Source: Mesorhabditis belari (lineage: Eukaryota > Nematoda > Chromadorea > Rhabditida > Rhabditidae). Taken from it: a stretch of 64,000 nt of DNA. The DNA lies in the NCBI GenBank assembly GCA_958450365.1, contig CAUEEP010000926.1, positions 1,722,501 through 1,786,500 of the forward strand, written 5' to 3'. Of the stretch, positions 1 to 10,664 are shown one piece after another; position 1 is the stretch's first letter; each line of letters opens with the position of its first letter. The notes under the pieces were generated by a model. It was given only the letters and a program-made list of their open reading frames with translations. It was not told the DNA's origin and made no database searches. Position numbers and translations under genes: made by a program.

Positions 1-2320
1 AAGTGCATTCGACGTGGCCATGTAGGCGATGATCGGCTTGTTCCAATAGGCGGCCATCGTTGCGACGGGAATCATTTCTAGAAATGTTTGGCACAAGTTA
101 ATGTCATCTACGTACACTTAAAGTAAAGCCCTCAAAGTGGATTTAAATCTAGGACCAAGACTTGATCCTAGATCTCTAGGACCAAGATTTGATCCTAGAT
201 CTGATTCAGGACTCCTCTGCTACCGACACGAAAGCCAAAGCCCTCAAATTGGACTTAATTTTCTTGCCGAATCACCTTTACAATATTAGTTCCTGTTTTT
301 CAGTGAAAGTTCCTTTATTTTAAATGAGCTTATATGAAATTATCAGATACGTTATCTGATAATTCTGAGATTAAAGTTTAGATTTAGGTTTAGATTTAAG
401 TTTAGTTTTAAGTTTAGATTTAAGTTTAGGTTTAAATTTAGATTAAAGTTTAGTTTTAAGTTTAGATTTAAAATTCACCCGAGTTACAGTAGGGTCCAAG
501 GAACGCGGAGACTCGATCCACGTGGTACATGTCCGCTGCCGCAGCGACTCCCTCAAATGCATCACCGCAACCATTTTTTGAGATAATTCTATAAAGTATG
601 ATAGTTAGATGTTAGACTTTTTAGATATACAGTAATCTATTATCGATTGTGAATCTATTAGGACAGTTTTGTGGTACTGTATAGCTTGCTTTTCTCAAGA
701 AGTTTATGCTCTGCGTTTTCTGGGATATGGAGAAAGTGGTGTACTGGGAGTTGCTGGATAGCAAGAACACCCTTAATGCAATCAAATACAGTGAACAGTT
801 GGAAAAGGTGATGTTAGACTTTTTAGATATACAGTAAACTATTATCGATTGTGAATCTATTAGGACAGTTTTGTGGTACTGTAAAGCTTGCTTTTCTCAT
901 TTCTTATTAAAGTCTGTTCCAGCAATACGTTTTCTAAAAGCTAGATAATTTGGAAAACTACCGTAATCTTTCCTTAGAATTGACGATCAGATTTTGTTCT
1001 TATTTTCAAATAGATTCACGTAAAAAGTGTAGAAATTGAACTATTGCATTGTTTTTATTTAACTATTGCATTTAACTAATGCCCCTTTACTCAAAAAACT
1101 CGAACCAAATCCGGAACTAAACTTTTCATAAAGATATTCAGCTAAAGTCATGTTTCGTTATTCATTCATGTGAAAAGAGATACGGTAATCTGCTTCTGAG
1201 CAGATTACCGTATCTCTTTCTTGCGGATAAACCCAAATTTATTAAGCGACCATAAGCCGAGATTTGAGGGACGGTAATCTCGAGAGAGAGAGAGCTGCTT
1301 AAGTCCCAAGCCCCTTTCCCCCACCCATTCATCCATTGCACTCAATTCTATTAAAATTTTGGCAATCAGAATAATCAGCAGTTTCAGGAGAAATCTTAAA
1401 CCAACTCGACATCGAAATCATCGCCAAAAGTCCCGTCGGCGAGAAGCTCTTTTCGAGAGAGTTGAAGCACTTTCTCGTAATTGGGCAAAGCGTTCACGGC
1501 GCCGATGTGACCGATGCGGATCTGATAAGACAAAGATAGATAAGATGAGACAAAGAAGATAAGATTAGACAAAGAAGAAAGATAAGATTATTCATTCCAA
1601 AAGCAGCTCAGGTTCCGCCAGGCAAAGCCAGAATAAATACCTGACTTCTGGACTGGCTTTGGAATGCAGACATGACCTAGAAACAGTTCTTGGGCCCACC
1701 AGAAGCAAAGATTTGGCCTAGCTTCTGGGCCGAAACAACTGAAACAACCCTGACATTGTGATTAACGGATTGTATCCAAAGAACTTTGGTTTCTGGCAAA
1801 CAAGCCTAGTTGCTGTAGAATCTCTGACTCTAACTTTAAAAGAGCCAAAATTTTCATTAACTCGATCAATCTATCTCAGATCAAAGAAAATTGTTGATAA
1901 AAGAAATCAATTCAATTCGATTCTGATCGCACGATATCGCACGCAATTCTGATCGATACCAAGATACGATAGAATCACTTTTAATAGTGATTCTATCGTT
2001 CTCTTTGGCAGAGATTAGAGTCAGAGATTCTACAGCAATTAGCCCTAGGCTTGTTTGCCAGAAGCCAAAGTTCTCTCCTTGCCTGTTAATAGTAAAAAGA
2101 CGATAATCCCTTATTTTTCAAGTGTTACTGTATTTTTAAAACTGCCCAGAAATAAAAGATTCCGATCAGAAGAAGGCCCCTAAAAACCAGAATCGCTTAA
2201 AACCCTTGCACTGACCACATTCCGAGCCGCCGGTGCAATCGAATCGTTATCAGCGGACGATCCCGAGTACAATTTATTGTCCAATGCGTTCACGAATCCA
2301 ATCCAGAACCACAAAATCAT
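1..2320 (-). CDS. Receptor-type guanylate cyclase, N-terminal part (runs off left edge)
   Basis: This is a single-pass membrane receptor that would make cGMP; only the start of the extracellular ligand-binding (ANF-receptor) domain lies in the window. Four exons join in phase: 2320-2216 (a hydrophobic start, MILWFWIGFVNA, looks like a signal peptide), 1521-1406, 588-479 and 77-1, which continues beyond base 1. The joined protein contains RIGHIGAVNALPNYEKV, then GCGDAFEGVAAAADMYH, then FLGPYCNSEMIPVATMAAYW and NKPIIAYMATSNAL, a run typical of nematode gcy ectodomains. Phases are 0, 2 and 1 at the three junctions and all agree. The second intron (1405-589) carries a mariner transposase fragment. 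Kinase-like and cyclase domains would lie to the left. I do not assign a specific gcy gene. The family call is strong; the first exon is slightly less sure. Confidence 0.88.
608..898 (+). mobile_element. Mariner transposase fragment between two ~90-bp direct repeats
   Basis: Bases 708-810 read MLCVFWDMEKVVYWELLDSK followed by NTLNAIKYSEQLEK, which matches the catalytic-core region of mariner transposases (WD-x-x-x-V-x-Y-x-E-L-L and T-x-N-x-x-x-Y-x-x-QL). Only about 34 residues remain. The fragment sits between two near-identical direct copies of an AT-rich sequence, at about 608-697 and 808-898 (gatgttagactttttagata at each start). It lies inside an intron of the guanylate cyclase gene on the opposite strand. 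It cannot encode an active enzyme. Confidence 0.7.
1170..1218. repeat. Short perfect palindrome
   Basis: The stretch gagatacggtaatctgcttc is followed at once by its near-complement gagcagattaccgtatctc, giving a hairpin with almost no loop. The TACGGTAAT motif recurs at the ends of many elements in this window, so this is probably a collapsed or very short foldback element. Confidence 0.6.
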
Positions 2321-2904
2321 CCTTCTACCTCTAGTGTAATCAAATAGAAAGAAATCATAAAACAAATCATTCAACAAACCTCAATTCTTCAAAGATTTCA
2401 GGTAAATTCGTGAATTCAGCAATTCAGCAAAATGAAAAATGAGAATTTTTCTCTAGATCTTTAAAGCTTTTTCGGAAAGGGATAAGGGGGTAAATCTTTG
2501 TTAAATCCGACAGAATTTCTTGGATTATCATGGGGATTTGCGGAGTGAGAGGCAAAAAGTCACTTTTGTAAAGGCCAATTACCTGAGTGCTCGAGATATG
2601 AAAAAGAGGCTAAAGAGAGAATCTTTTTTTTTTGACTACAGTACCACCCACATTCAATTTTATTGCATTTCTTTGTCTTGTTTATTAAGTGGAGAAAATC
2701 CTCCCGAAAACACTCGGCTATAATGCGAAAGTTGGTCCTCTTTTCAGGCACAGAGGGGATTTTTCGATTAACGGTAAAAGGCTCACAATGAAAATTGGTT
2801 TTTTGGCATTTCAATCGCGATTGTTTTTTTAATAAATGATATTTATAATACAGTAAGCAATCAAATTCCAGAATAACTCTTGATAACTTTAATTGATTTG
2901 AATA

Positions 2905-3126
2905 TACCGTATTTTCTTTAATAGTAGTGCACCCAGGCGAGCCGAGTTGGTGACGATTTTACGGTTTCCAAGCTTTTGCAGAAGCTCAACACTCAAATCA
3001 CCAACTAGATCTCATCGTCAGCTACATTTTCCGACCGCACATCGATAGGTTCTGATAAGTGGTTCTCGAGATTTCGAGGAATTTAGGCGACGCTCAGGGT
3101 GCACTACTATTAGAGAAAATACGGTA
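2905..3126. repeat. Foldback element, family C copy 1
   Basis: It begins taccgtattttctttaatag and ends with the inverted counterpart tattagagaaaatacggta. The body includes gcgagccgagttggtgac and ctagatctcatcgtcagc, shared with copies at 3243-3464 and 63592-63812 and a partial copy from 63830. It is a small non-autonomous element with short terminal inverted repeats and no coding capacity. Confidence 0.7.
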
Positions 3127-3242
3127 TTTGAGAGAATACGGCGGCCGGTATTACGGTACTTGTCGTGGGAAACCGTACTTGCGTCTAGACGTTGGGCACT
3201 GTACGTAAAACTTTCTTTAGTTTTGTACTGAGTCTTGTAGCA

Positions 3243-3464
3243 TACCGGGTTCTCTCTAATAGTAGTGTACCCCGGCGAGCCGAGTTGGTGACTATTTGAC
3301 GGTTTCCAAGCTTTTACAGAAGCTCAACACTCAAATCCTCCACTAGATCTCATCGTCAGCTACATTTTCCAACCGCACATCGATAGGTTCTGATAAGCGG
3401 TTCTCGAGATTTCGAGGAATTTAGACGACGCTCATGGTGCACTACTATTAGAGAAAATACGGTA
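3243..3464. repeat. Foldback element, family C copy 2
   Basis: This is a second copy in the same orientation, 117 bases after the first and close to identical through most of its body. The left end is diverged (taccgggttctctctaatag) and the right end is intact. The pair could have arisen by tandem duplication or by insertion near an existing copy. Confidence 0.7.
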
Positions 3465-4021
3465 TCAATGATTAAAGCACTCTCGAGTATTGTAGCTAGA
3501 GTTTTTCAAGACGAAATCTAACCAACTCTTGACTCACCATATTTTGAATCATTTTTCAATTAAAATTTGATTTTGGTTTAATATTTTGAAACGATTTCGA
3601 TCAGGATTGTTCTTAGATTAAAATTTCTATGCTTTCGGCTAAGCAAACCACATCTAAGATCGGCTAAGATCTCCATATTTTCGATTTTAGTTGACACAAA
3701 ATTGTTTTACCCTATCAACAAGAAGCAATTGTTTAAAAATTACTTTCAAAGGGATTTTGCGAGATTTTTATGCCTTTCATGACCTAGTGTAGCTTGGCTG
3801 AATGAGTTGAAGCATTACACGAATGAGTTCCTCAAAAAGCAATGGGCCGACAATTGTGATATGGTTGAAGAGTGAGGGAATTAGAAATTAGAATATCAGA
3901 ACTAGACAAAACAACAATAGCTCAGTCTCTCAGAAAGCAGAATAAAGAGTATTTGTAGCGAATAAATCCTGACTAAGCATTCCCTTTGTCTCAATAGCTC
4001 TAATTTCGATGATAATGATAT

Positions 4022-4240
4022 AAAATAAAAAAATGATTTGGATCTGTCCTCGCACTTAGCGCAGATCACAACCCGCTTCCACATTTACTGAGGCAGAAGT
4101 GTAGTTGTCGTAGCCGATGATACTCCGATGGCCGGGCTGGGGCGCTCGGAGGGGAACCCATGGGAGTCGAACCCACGACTAACCCGCGCCGACGTTGCTC
4201 AACTTGGCAGATCGGACGGGGTCGACCACAGACCCTTCCC
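4022..4240 (-). repeat. 5S-rRNA-like segment joined to a LINE 3' tail (SINE3-like chimera)
   Basis: Read on the minus strand, 4236-4090 resembles the internal and 3' parts of 5S rRNA: CCGTCCGATCTGCCAAGTTG, then AGCAACGTCGGCGCGGGTTAGT. Both are close to the conserved 5S core, although the sequence after GGTTAGT is diverged. It runs into ATGTGGAAGCGGGTTGTGAT with residues MWKRVVICAK (4084-4055). This is the same C-terminal LINE motif seen at 18840-18890 (REMWKQVVICA). Both copies stop at GACAGATC followed by A-rich sequence. A 5S-derived head with a LINE tail is the architecture of SINE3 elements; the assignment here is inference from two copies. It is not a functional 5S gene. Confidence 0.5.
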
Positions 4241-5775
4241 TTCCTGGGCCCCATGATAATGATATCGATTTCGCTTTTCTTCCCGAATGAATGCTTCTAT
4301 AGAAACTCACTTATGGTTAGCTCCTTTTTGTTGTGCTGAACTAGCTGAGAAGTTGTGCGTTAACTCTTCGTCATCCGGTTCACTGAAGCACTTTTTGGCT
4401 CACTCAAACATTTTCATTTTTTCATTACGCTAAACTTGATCAAAACAAATATCACCTTTCTCTGGCGGTGGCTACTTTACGCAACTCGCCATAACTTTCT
4501 TTTAAGTGGCTCAATCTTTATGATTTTGGTTTCATTTTGTTGCACTTATTGAGATCTACAAAAGGAAACCAAAATCAAATTGAGATATAAGGTTTAAATG
4601 TGTGTAGAGATAAAATTTAGTATCTGAACCGCACATTAGATAAGTTGGTGAAGAGTTATGGCCAAAAGTACGTTGTACACCTGTAAACAATTGTCTCGAA
4701 AGCATAAAAAATGATAATATTAAGTTATACATCGAAATTAGAGGGTGGCTACTTTGTGCCAAATTTTTTACGCAACTTCCCATAACTTTCTTCTAAGTCG
4801 GCCAATCTTTATGATTTTAATGTCATTTTGTAGATCTCAACAAGTGCAAGAAAATGACATTAAGTTCATAAAGATTGACCCATTTAGAAGAAAGTTATGG
4901 CAAATTGCGCAAAAGACAAAGTTGAAAAATTTGACGGAAAGTAGCCATCCCGCCCTTCTCTTTCTTTTCTTTTCTTTTCTTTATAATTTCTTCCAATCCA
5001 CCTTTGCATTAATTTCCCTCAAAGATTGGGTCAAATTTCAACTTCCCGAAATATCAGATGCTTTTCCCTAAAATCTCAAATTTCAAGATTTCTTTTTTCT
5101 GATGGCATAAAAAAATCCCTTGAGACGTCGGAAATGATTTATCTAGAACAATTCATTTTTTCGAATAGCCGACAATTTTGAGAACGGGTTTTCAAAGAGT
5201 ATTCGGTTTAGTGAATCTTCTTTTTTTGTTCTTTTTTACTCAAGAGTTTTCAAATGACGTTTTGAGGAATCAATTGAATTCAATTCTGATCGCACGATAT
5301 CGCACGCAATTCTGATCGATACCAAGGTACGATAGAAACACTTTTAATAGTTCTCTTCTTGCCTGTTAATAGTAAAAAGACGATAATCCCTTATTTTTAA
5401 AGTGTTACTGTATTTTTAAAACTGCTCACAAAAGCAGCTCAGGTTCCGCCAGGCAAAGCCAGAAAAATACCTGACTTCTGGAATTTTAGATTTTATACAA
5501 TTAGGCTTTAAATCGAATTCTTCTAGCCCTCAAAATGCTCTTAGAAGCTATTGAATCGTTCTTTAGACGTCTTAAAGTTCTCAATTTTCTTCCCAAAAAT
5601 ATCCTCTATTCTTTATCTTAATAAATTCTTCATTTCCTTCTTTCTTTCTTTTCTTCGATTGCCCGTGAGAATCTCAAAAATCCTGAAATTTTTTTTGAAT
5701 TTAACTTGGAGTAAGAAAGATGACTCAAAACTTTTAATTCTTAACTAATTTTCCATTTTCTTTTGCGGTAAATAC
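4241..5775. other. Gene-free stretch with family E repeats
   Basis: No exon is supported. Bases 4466-4600 and 4742-4953 belong to a repeat family containing gccataactttcttctaag (or ttttaag) flanked by TTTGCGCAA-type motifs. Bases 5281-5480 duplicate sequence from 1900-2140 and 1604-1645 (for example gatcgcacgatatcgcacgc and cctgttaatagtaaaaagac), so this part is a patchwork of the upstream region. Confidence 0.5.
4742..4953. repeat. Foldback element, family E
   Basis: It opens with ggtggctactttgtgccaaa and closes with gacggaaagtagccatcc, its inverted partner. Inside are inverted copies of taactttcttctaag. Related copies lie at 22053-22304 and 59828-60064, and a decayed part at 4466-4600. Confidence 0.6.
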
Positions 5776-6180
5776 AGGGGTGGGACAAATGCGACCTTTT
5801 TTTTGCGCACCTGGACATTTGCGCACATTTTTTTGCTGGAAAAGGCCTTAGGAAAGGTCGTAGAACTTCAAAAATGTTTTCATATAAGGGAATCGTATGC
5901 GTAGATTCCGAATTTCGACAAATCAGACCTCGCTGGCACGTCAAATTTGGGCTAAAAGGCAAAAACTACGCAACTTAACGCTTTTCGCAGTTTTTGCCTT
6001 TTAGCCCAAATTTGACGTGTCAGCGAGGTCTGATTTGTCGAAATTCTGAATTTACGCATACGATTCCCTTATATGGAAAAATTTTTGAAGCTCGACCTTT
6101 CCTAAGGCCTTTTCCAGCAAAAAAAAGGTGCGCAAATGTCCAGGTGCGCAAAAAAAAGGTCGCATTTGTCCCACCCCCCC
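5776..6180. repeat. Long-palindrome MITE, family A copy 1
   Basis: This is an almost perfect palindrome of about 400 bases: ggggtgggacaaatgcgacc at the left end and ggtcgcatttgtcccacccc at the right. The arms read through cacctggacatttgcgcac and aaaaggccttaggaaaggtc. The same family occurs at 13560-13887 and 22325-22782, and as a short form at 24657-24771. Open frames inside are palindrome shadows. Confidence 0.8.
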
Positions 6181-6372
6181 AAAATGATGAAAATTTTCAA
6201 AGAAACCATTTAAAATTTGATATTGATTGAATGTTTTAAAAAGCTTTGTTTATTAGCTGAATATCTTTCTTTATTAGCTGATAAAGTTGAATATCTTTCT
6301 TTATCAGCTGAATATCTTTCTTTACCAGCTGAACATCTTTATCAGCTGAATTTGTCCCACCCCCATAAATAC

Positions 6373-7177
6373 GGGAGGTAGTCAAATGAGCGCCAACAAT
6401 TGGGCGCCAATCATTTCAGCGCCAACGATTTGGCTCACGCTTATTTCAGCGCCACTCATTTGAGCGCCGTGCCAAAAATGACTGGAAAACAATCATTTGA
6501 GCGCCAAATTAAAAAGGCCTAAAAACGTTCATTTAAGCGCCGGGCCAAAAATGACTGGAAAACGTTCATTTCAGCGCGACTAAATTTTAATATTTTTGCT
6601 TTCTACGCTGCTTTTGCATGTTTTTTAGGGTTTTGCTTCTGTTTTTACACTTTTTTTTCACTCATTTGACCTAGGGCACAGTAGTAGGCATCAAATGCGC
6701 GGAAAAAATTGTTAGATTAGCTCGTATTTAAGGTTTTTTTGGTGAAAATGTGTAAATTTGCTAGTTGTATGATATTTTCCCCCAATAGCGTGCTTTTTCA
6801 CCGTTTCTTGCCGTTTTCGTTTACAATTTGCTTACAGTTAACATAGTTCTTTGCTTAGGCTCGTGAACTGCGCAAGAAGTGGCGAGACAAAGGAACACTC
6901 TGAGTCAAAGTAACGTTTTGTTCATGATTTATTTTGGTTTATTTTGCTGCCAAGAATTATTTTTATCTTTAGATGATTTAGATAAAAACATACAGTAAAA
7001 ACTTTGAGATCATGCAGAAAATGCAAAAATAACATGCATATACAGAATGGGCTGATTCGGCGCTGAAATGAATGTTTTCCAGTCATTTTTGGTGCGGCGC
7101 TGAAATGAACGCGCGCTAAAATGATTGGCGCTGAAATGATTGGCGCTCAATTTTTGGCGCTCATTTGACTACCTCCC
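6373..7177. mobile_element. hAT-like MITE with 8-bp target-site duplication
   Basis: The termini are inverted repeats: gggaggtagtcaaatgagcg on the left, cgctcatttgactacctccc on the right. Each end is flanked by ATAAATAC (6365-6372 and 7178-7185), an 8-bp duplication as expected for hAT transposition. Next to each end are several copies of a short motif (ggcgctgaaatga or its complement), like transposase-binding sites. The 805-bp element has no transposase frame, so it is non-autonomous. The hAT assignment rests on the duplication length and the layout, not on protein similarity. Confidence 0.65.
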
Positions 7178-7540
7178 ATAAATACTGCAATAGTATCTAA
7201 CTCGATAGGAGCGTCGCGTAGTCTAAATTATGATGAGAAATTGTTGTTTGTTTGTTGTTGTTTTTTTTGCCATTTTTCAATTATCTATTTTCTAAGCTCT
7301 GCTTAATGCTAAAAATATATATTAGATCTCAAAAAATCACCCATTTTCTCTACTTGAATTTGATATCTAAGAACGCAGAAATAAACGTACTAGTGTCAAG
7401 ATATGAGCGTTTGTTTTTGAGAGGAAACTTAGACTACGCAACGCTTCTTTTGGGGGTTTCTATTAGAGTATTTTAAGGTATTTTCTTTCAGTTTTCTTTT
7501 CACAACTACTAATTTCAACAAAAGATTCTTTTAGAAAACG

Positions 7541-8401
7541 ATGGGTCAACGATTATATCTCATTTTTGCATTGATACTCATTGCTTTCATAAGCACAATC
7601 AGCACAAGTAAGTTGATTTTGAAAGTTTGAGCTTTTTCAGTGATTCTCTCCTTAGAACGGTGACGGATCAGTCAAGCCAAGTCAAGCCTTTTTCAGTCAT
7701 TCTTTCCTTAAAACGGTGACCGATCAGTCAAGCCTTTTTCATTCATTCTTTCCTTAAAACGGTGACCGATCAGTCAAGCCAAGTCAAGTTTTTTTCAGTG
7801 ATTCTCTCCTTAAAACGGTGACTGATCAGTCAAGCCAAGTCAAGCCTTTTCAGTCATTCTTTTCTTAAAACGGTGACTGATCGGTCAAGCCAAAGTGCGA
7901 GTCGATTGTATTCATGATTTACATAATATTAGGTAACTTGCCCCACTTTCCTTTACGATTTGAATCTTTTCGTTGAGATCAGTCAGTTAACGATAATGGT
8001 TTTCTTTTTTATGTTGAAATTAAATTGAAATTGAATTGAAATTGAATTGAAATTGAATTGAAAAGTGATTGAAAAGAGCTAAGTTTTTCATATTCTTTTA
8101 GGGATAGTCCCAGCCGTTTCCCGTTTCAATTTCGAGAGAGCGAGAACGGTGCGACCATCGACGAGTCGTTTCGTTCTTGAAAGTTCGTCTAAAAATTGAG
8201 TAAAAGATATTGAAAGAAAGAAAATGATTCAAACAAAAAAATTCTTAAAACAAAACCCTTAATCTACTGTTTTGATTTCAAAATTCGAAAACCCCGTTTT
8301 CAGATTCGTATAACAGCTATCATAATGGCTATCGTCCCCAATTCGGTCGTTATCAAATCGCTCCCGACGGCTCGACGATCATCAGCGATAAATGGTGGTA
8401 G
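7541..8401 (+). CDS. Small secreted Tyr/Gly/Asn-containing peptide, two exons
   Basis: Exon 1 is 7541-7607 and exon 2 is 8304-8401 (stop TAG at 8399). The junction is GT..AG in phase 1 with a TTTTCAG acceptor. The product is 54 residues. MGQRLYLIFALILIAFISTI is a strong signal peptide, followed by NSYNSYHNGYRPQFGRY and then QIAPDGSTIISDKWW at the C-terminus. There are no cysteines. It could be a secreted effector, an antimicrobial-like peptide or a cuticle-associated peptide; I recognise no named family. The intron is filled by a tandem repeat. A degenerate copy of exon 2 lies at 9190-9247, so the gene has been duplicated locally. The start is the only ATG giving a signal peptide in phase. 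Confidence 0.65.
7636..7895 (+). repeat. Intronic minisatellite, about 5 copies
   Basis: Units of about 40-60 bases share cattctttccttaaaacgg followed by tgaccgatcagtcaagcc, with optional aagtcaagcc spacers. The array lies inside the intron of the small secreted-peptide gene. Confidence 0.75.
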
Positions 8402-8559
8402 AAATTCAACTATTCAAATGAAATTGAAATATCAAATGAAATTCAAATAATCTTTTTGCTATTTGAAAATAAATTTGTTATTTATTTGTTATTTTTTTGT
8501 TATTTTTCATTTGTCAAAGACTGTAAACACATTTGGGAAAATGGGAAAGTCGCAGAGAA

Positions 8560-9130
8560 GTTGCAGAGAAGTCTTTTGAAATTTAACATAAAGCTGATTT
8601 TAAGCTCACTTACCGCAGTTGTTGTCGTAGCATTGTAAGACGAGTAGCATTGTAGCGAGTAGCGAGTAGCACAACGAGTAGCATTGTAAGACGAAGAGCT
8701 CATATTGCAAGAACGCTAAAGAAAAGTTCTTTGTTTTCAATTTAATGAATAATACATCAACGATACATTGCAGAGATCTGCAAATGTTTCTTGTGGTTGT
8801 TGTTGTTGTTGTTGTGGTTGTTGTTGTTGTGGTTGTTGTTGTGGTTGTTCTTGTTGTGGTTGTTGTTGTGGTTGTTGTTGTTGTTGTTGTTGTGGTTGTT
8901 GTTGTGGTTGTTGTTGTGGTTGTTGTTGTTGTGGTTGTTGTTGTGGTTGTTGTTGTGGTTGTTGTTGCCAGTTGTTGTTGTTTGTCAGTTGTTGCCATTT
9001 GCAGAGAAGTCTTTTGAAATTTAACATAAAGCTGATTTTAAGCTCACTTACCGTAGTTGTTGTCGTAGTTGTCGTAGTCGTTTTGATCTCTGGGGATTGG
9101 TATGCTAAATGGTTTGCAGTAAACTACCGT
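8560..9130 (-). pseudogene. Inverted partial copy of the secreted DYDNYDNN-peptide gene with expanded CAA/CCA repeat
   Basis: On the minus strand an exon (9123-9052) encodes KPFSIPIPRDQNDYDNYDNN and has the same acceptor and GTAAGTGAG donor as the plus-strand exon at 10458-10529. The intron that follows contains a long CAA repeat broken by CCA (8790-8990), then the ATCTCTGCAATG exon start. I find no signal-peptide exon upstream on this strand, so it is probably a non-functional duplicate. A further fragment of the same donor region is repeated at 8564-8620. Confidence 0.5.
8787..8992 (-). repeat. Trinucleotide (CAA)n tract with CCA interruptions
   Basis: About 200 bases of TTG/GTT repeat interrupted by TGG on the plus strand, reading as poly-Gln with regular Pro (QQQPQQQ) in one minus-strand frame. 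The equivalent tract in the inverted copy (10614-10670) is much shorter and pure, so the length differs strongly between two otherwise near-identical loci. Confidence 0.9.
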
Positions 9131-9189
9131 ATATAAACGATAGCTATTAAACGATTGTGGAAAATTTGATGTTAGATTGTCAATGGGAA

Positions 9190-9247
9190 TGGGCGTTATC
9201 AAATCGCTCCCGACGGCTCGACGATCATCAGCGATAAATAGTGGTAG
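9190..9247 (+). pseudogene. Degenerate duplicate of the small secreted-peptide exon 2
   Basis: The segment encodes GRYQIAPDGSTIISDK and matches 8350-8401 almost exactly, but the codon for the first of the two terminal Trp residues is TAG. The 3' flank (cattttcatttgtcaaagac and onward) recurs near 9605, although a family B foldback element (9275-9561) now separates it from the exon copy. No start or signal-peptide exon accompanies it. Confidence 0.7.
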
Positions 9248-9274
9248 AAGCTGAAATATCAAATGAAATTCAAA

Positions 9275-9561
9275 TACCGTATTTCTTCGAATAGAAGACC
9301 GGGTAAAGAGTATCATCGCGTCCTCCTGCGTAGCAGCCCTTTTTAAAATTTCTTTTCTGCATAAAAGCTTTCAATCAAGTGCTATAGAGTTGGAAAATGG
9401 CTCAAAAATCTGTTAGCTCATGTGGTATTTTTGAGCCATTTTCCAGCTCTATAGCACTTGATTGAAAGCTTTTATGCAGAAAAGAACTTTTAAAAAGGGC
9501 TGCTACGCAGGAGTACGCGATGATACTCTTTATCCGGTCTTCTATTCGAAGAAATACGGTA
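9275..9561. repeat. Long-palindrome MITE, family B copy 1
   Basis: The ends are accgtatttcttcgaatag and ctattcgaagaaatacggt. The arms carry gaagaccgggtaaagagtat and ttctgcataaaagctttca, meeting at a centre around ctgttagctcatgtggtat. Other copies lie at 11065-11395 and 23706-23992. Confidence 0.8.
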
Positions 9562-9755
9562 ATCTTTTTGCTATTTAAAAATAAATTTGTTATTTATTTG
9601 TTATTTTTCATTTGTCAAAGACTGTAAACACATTTGGGGAAATGGGAAAACATTTTTTTTGGGTCGCCTAGAGGCCCACCAAGGGCAACCCCCGAAAAAA
9701 TGGTTGTAACAGGGGAAATTTTGATTTAAAATTTCATTCACTCAAAGTTTCTCGA

Positions 9756-10614
9756 ATGAGAAGAATATTCGGGGCTTTGCTGTTTCTTTTTTCAATATTT
9801 GGACAGACCAAAACACAGACAACGATATGGAATCGTAAGTTTTAGAAAAAGTTGGATATGGATACAATATGGATAAAGTTTAAGTCTTACAGTCAATATC
9901 TATGAATAACTTGACGCTGGCGAGTGAGGCTGAGTTTTTCGACAGCAAAATTACGCTAGCTTTCTCTGGGAAACGATTTGAGTTCTTGCCGTCTACGATA
10001 GTTGAATAAGGTCATCGGATATTTGATACGTGCCCATTCCCATTGAGAATCTAACTTTGAGCTCAAATATCTCAGTGTTGGGCTATTAAATTTAAATATT
10101 CTGTAACTGTAAAAAGGCTTAGTTTTTTCAAATCTAAACGTTATTCCCAGTCCCCACCTAGCAGGAAAGCCTTAATCTTGTGTTATCGGACACTTGTTAC
10201 TCGCCACGCTCCTTTGCCATTGGCTAACTTTGAGCCCAAATATCTTGGCGTTTGGCTGTTCAATTTATAAATTATTGGTATCATTGGATGCGCCGAGTCT
10301 TTCTCTGTAGATTCGTAGAAAAACTATTTTTCAATTGGACAGCCCAACACTAAGAAATTTGAGCTCAAAGTTGCATTGCTAATGGGAAAGGCAAAGGGTT
10401 GCGTCTCAAATTTTCCACAATCGTTTAATAGCTATCGTTTATAAATGTATACGGTAGTTTACTGCAAACCATTTAGCATACCAATCCCCAGAGATCAAAA
10501 CGACTACGACAACTACGACAACAACTACGGTAAGTGAGCTTAAAGTCAGCTTTATGTTAAATTTCAAAAGACTTCTCTGCAAATGGCAACAACTGACAAA
10601 CAACAACAACTGGC

Positions 10615-10664
<50 letters not shown>

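Larger units (their letters stand above)
2321..4020. other. Gene-free stretch with foldback elements
   Basis: Between the guanylate cyclase start and the 5S-like segment I see no supported exon. The stretch holds the promoter side of the guanylate cyclase gene and two foldback elements (2905-3126 and 3243-3464). The remaining AT-rich sequence is unexplained. Confidence 0.5.

Noticed and set aside
4066..4254. 62-residue Pro/Arg-rich frame
   Set aside because: It is translation of the 5S-like segment.
5741..6230. Two mirror-image frames starting MPFSPNLTCQRGLICRNSE
   Set aside because: They are the two arms of one palindromic MITE read outward; the same peptide appears at 13759 for the same reason.
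6240..6360. CRISPR-like short repeats (ctgaatatctttctttatcag)
   Set aside because: The units are irregular, without uniform unique spacers, in a eukaryotic genome. It is a small tandem repeat.
8606..9136. Long Thr, Val, Cys, Gln or Leu-rich open frames in all directions
   Set aside because: They are six-frame readings of one TTG/CAA trinucleotide tract; the splice phases place it in an intron.
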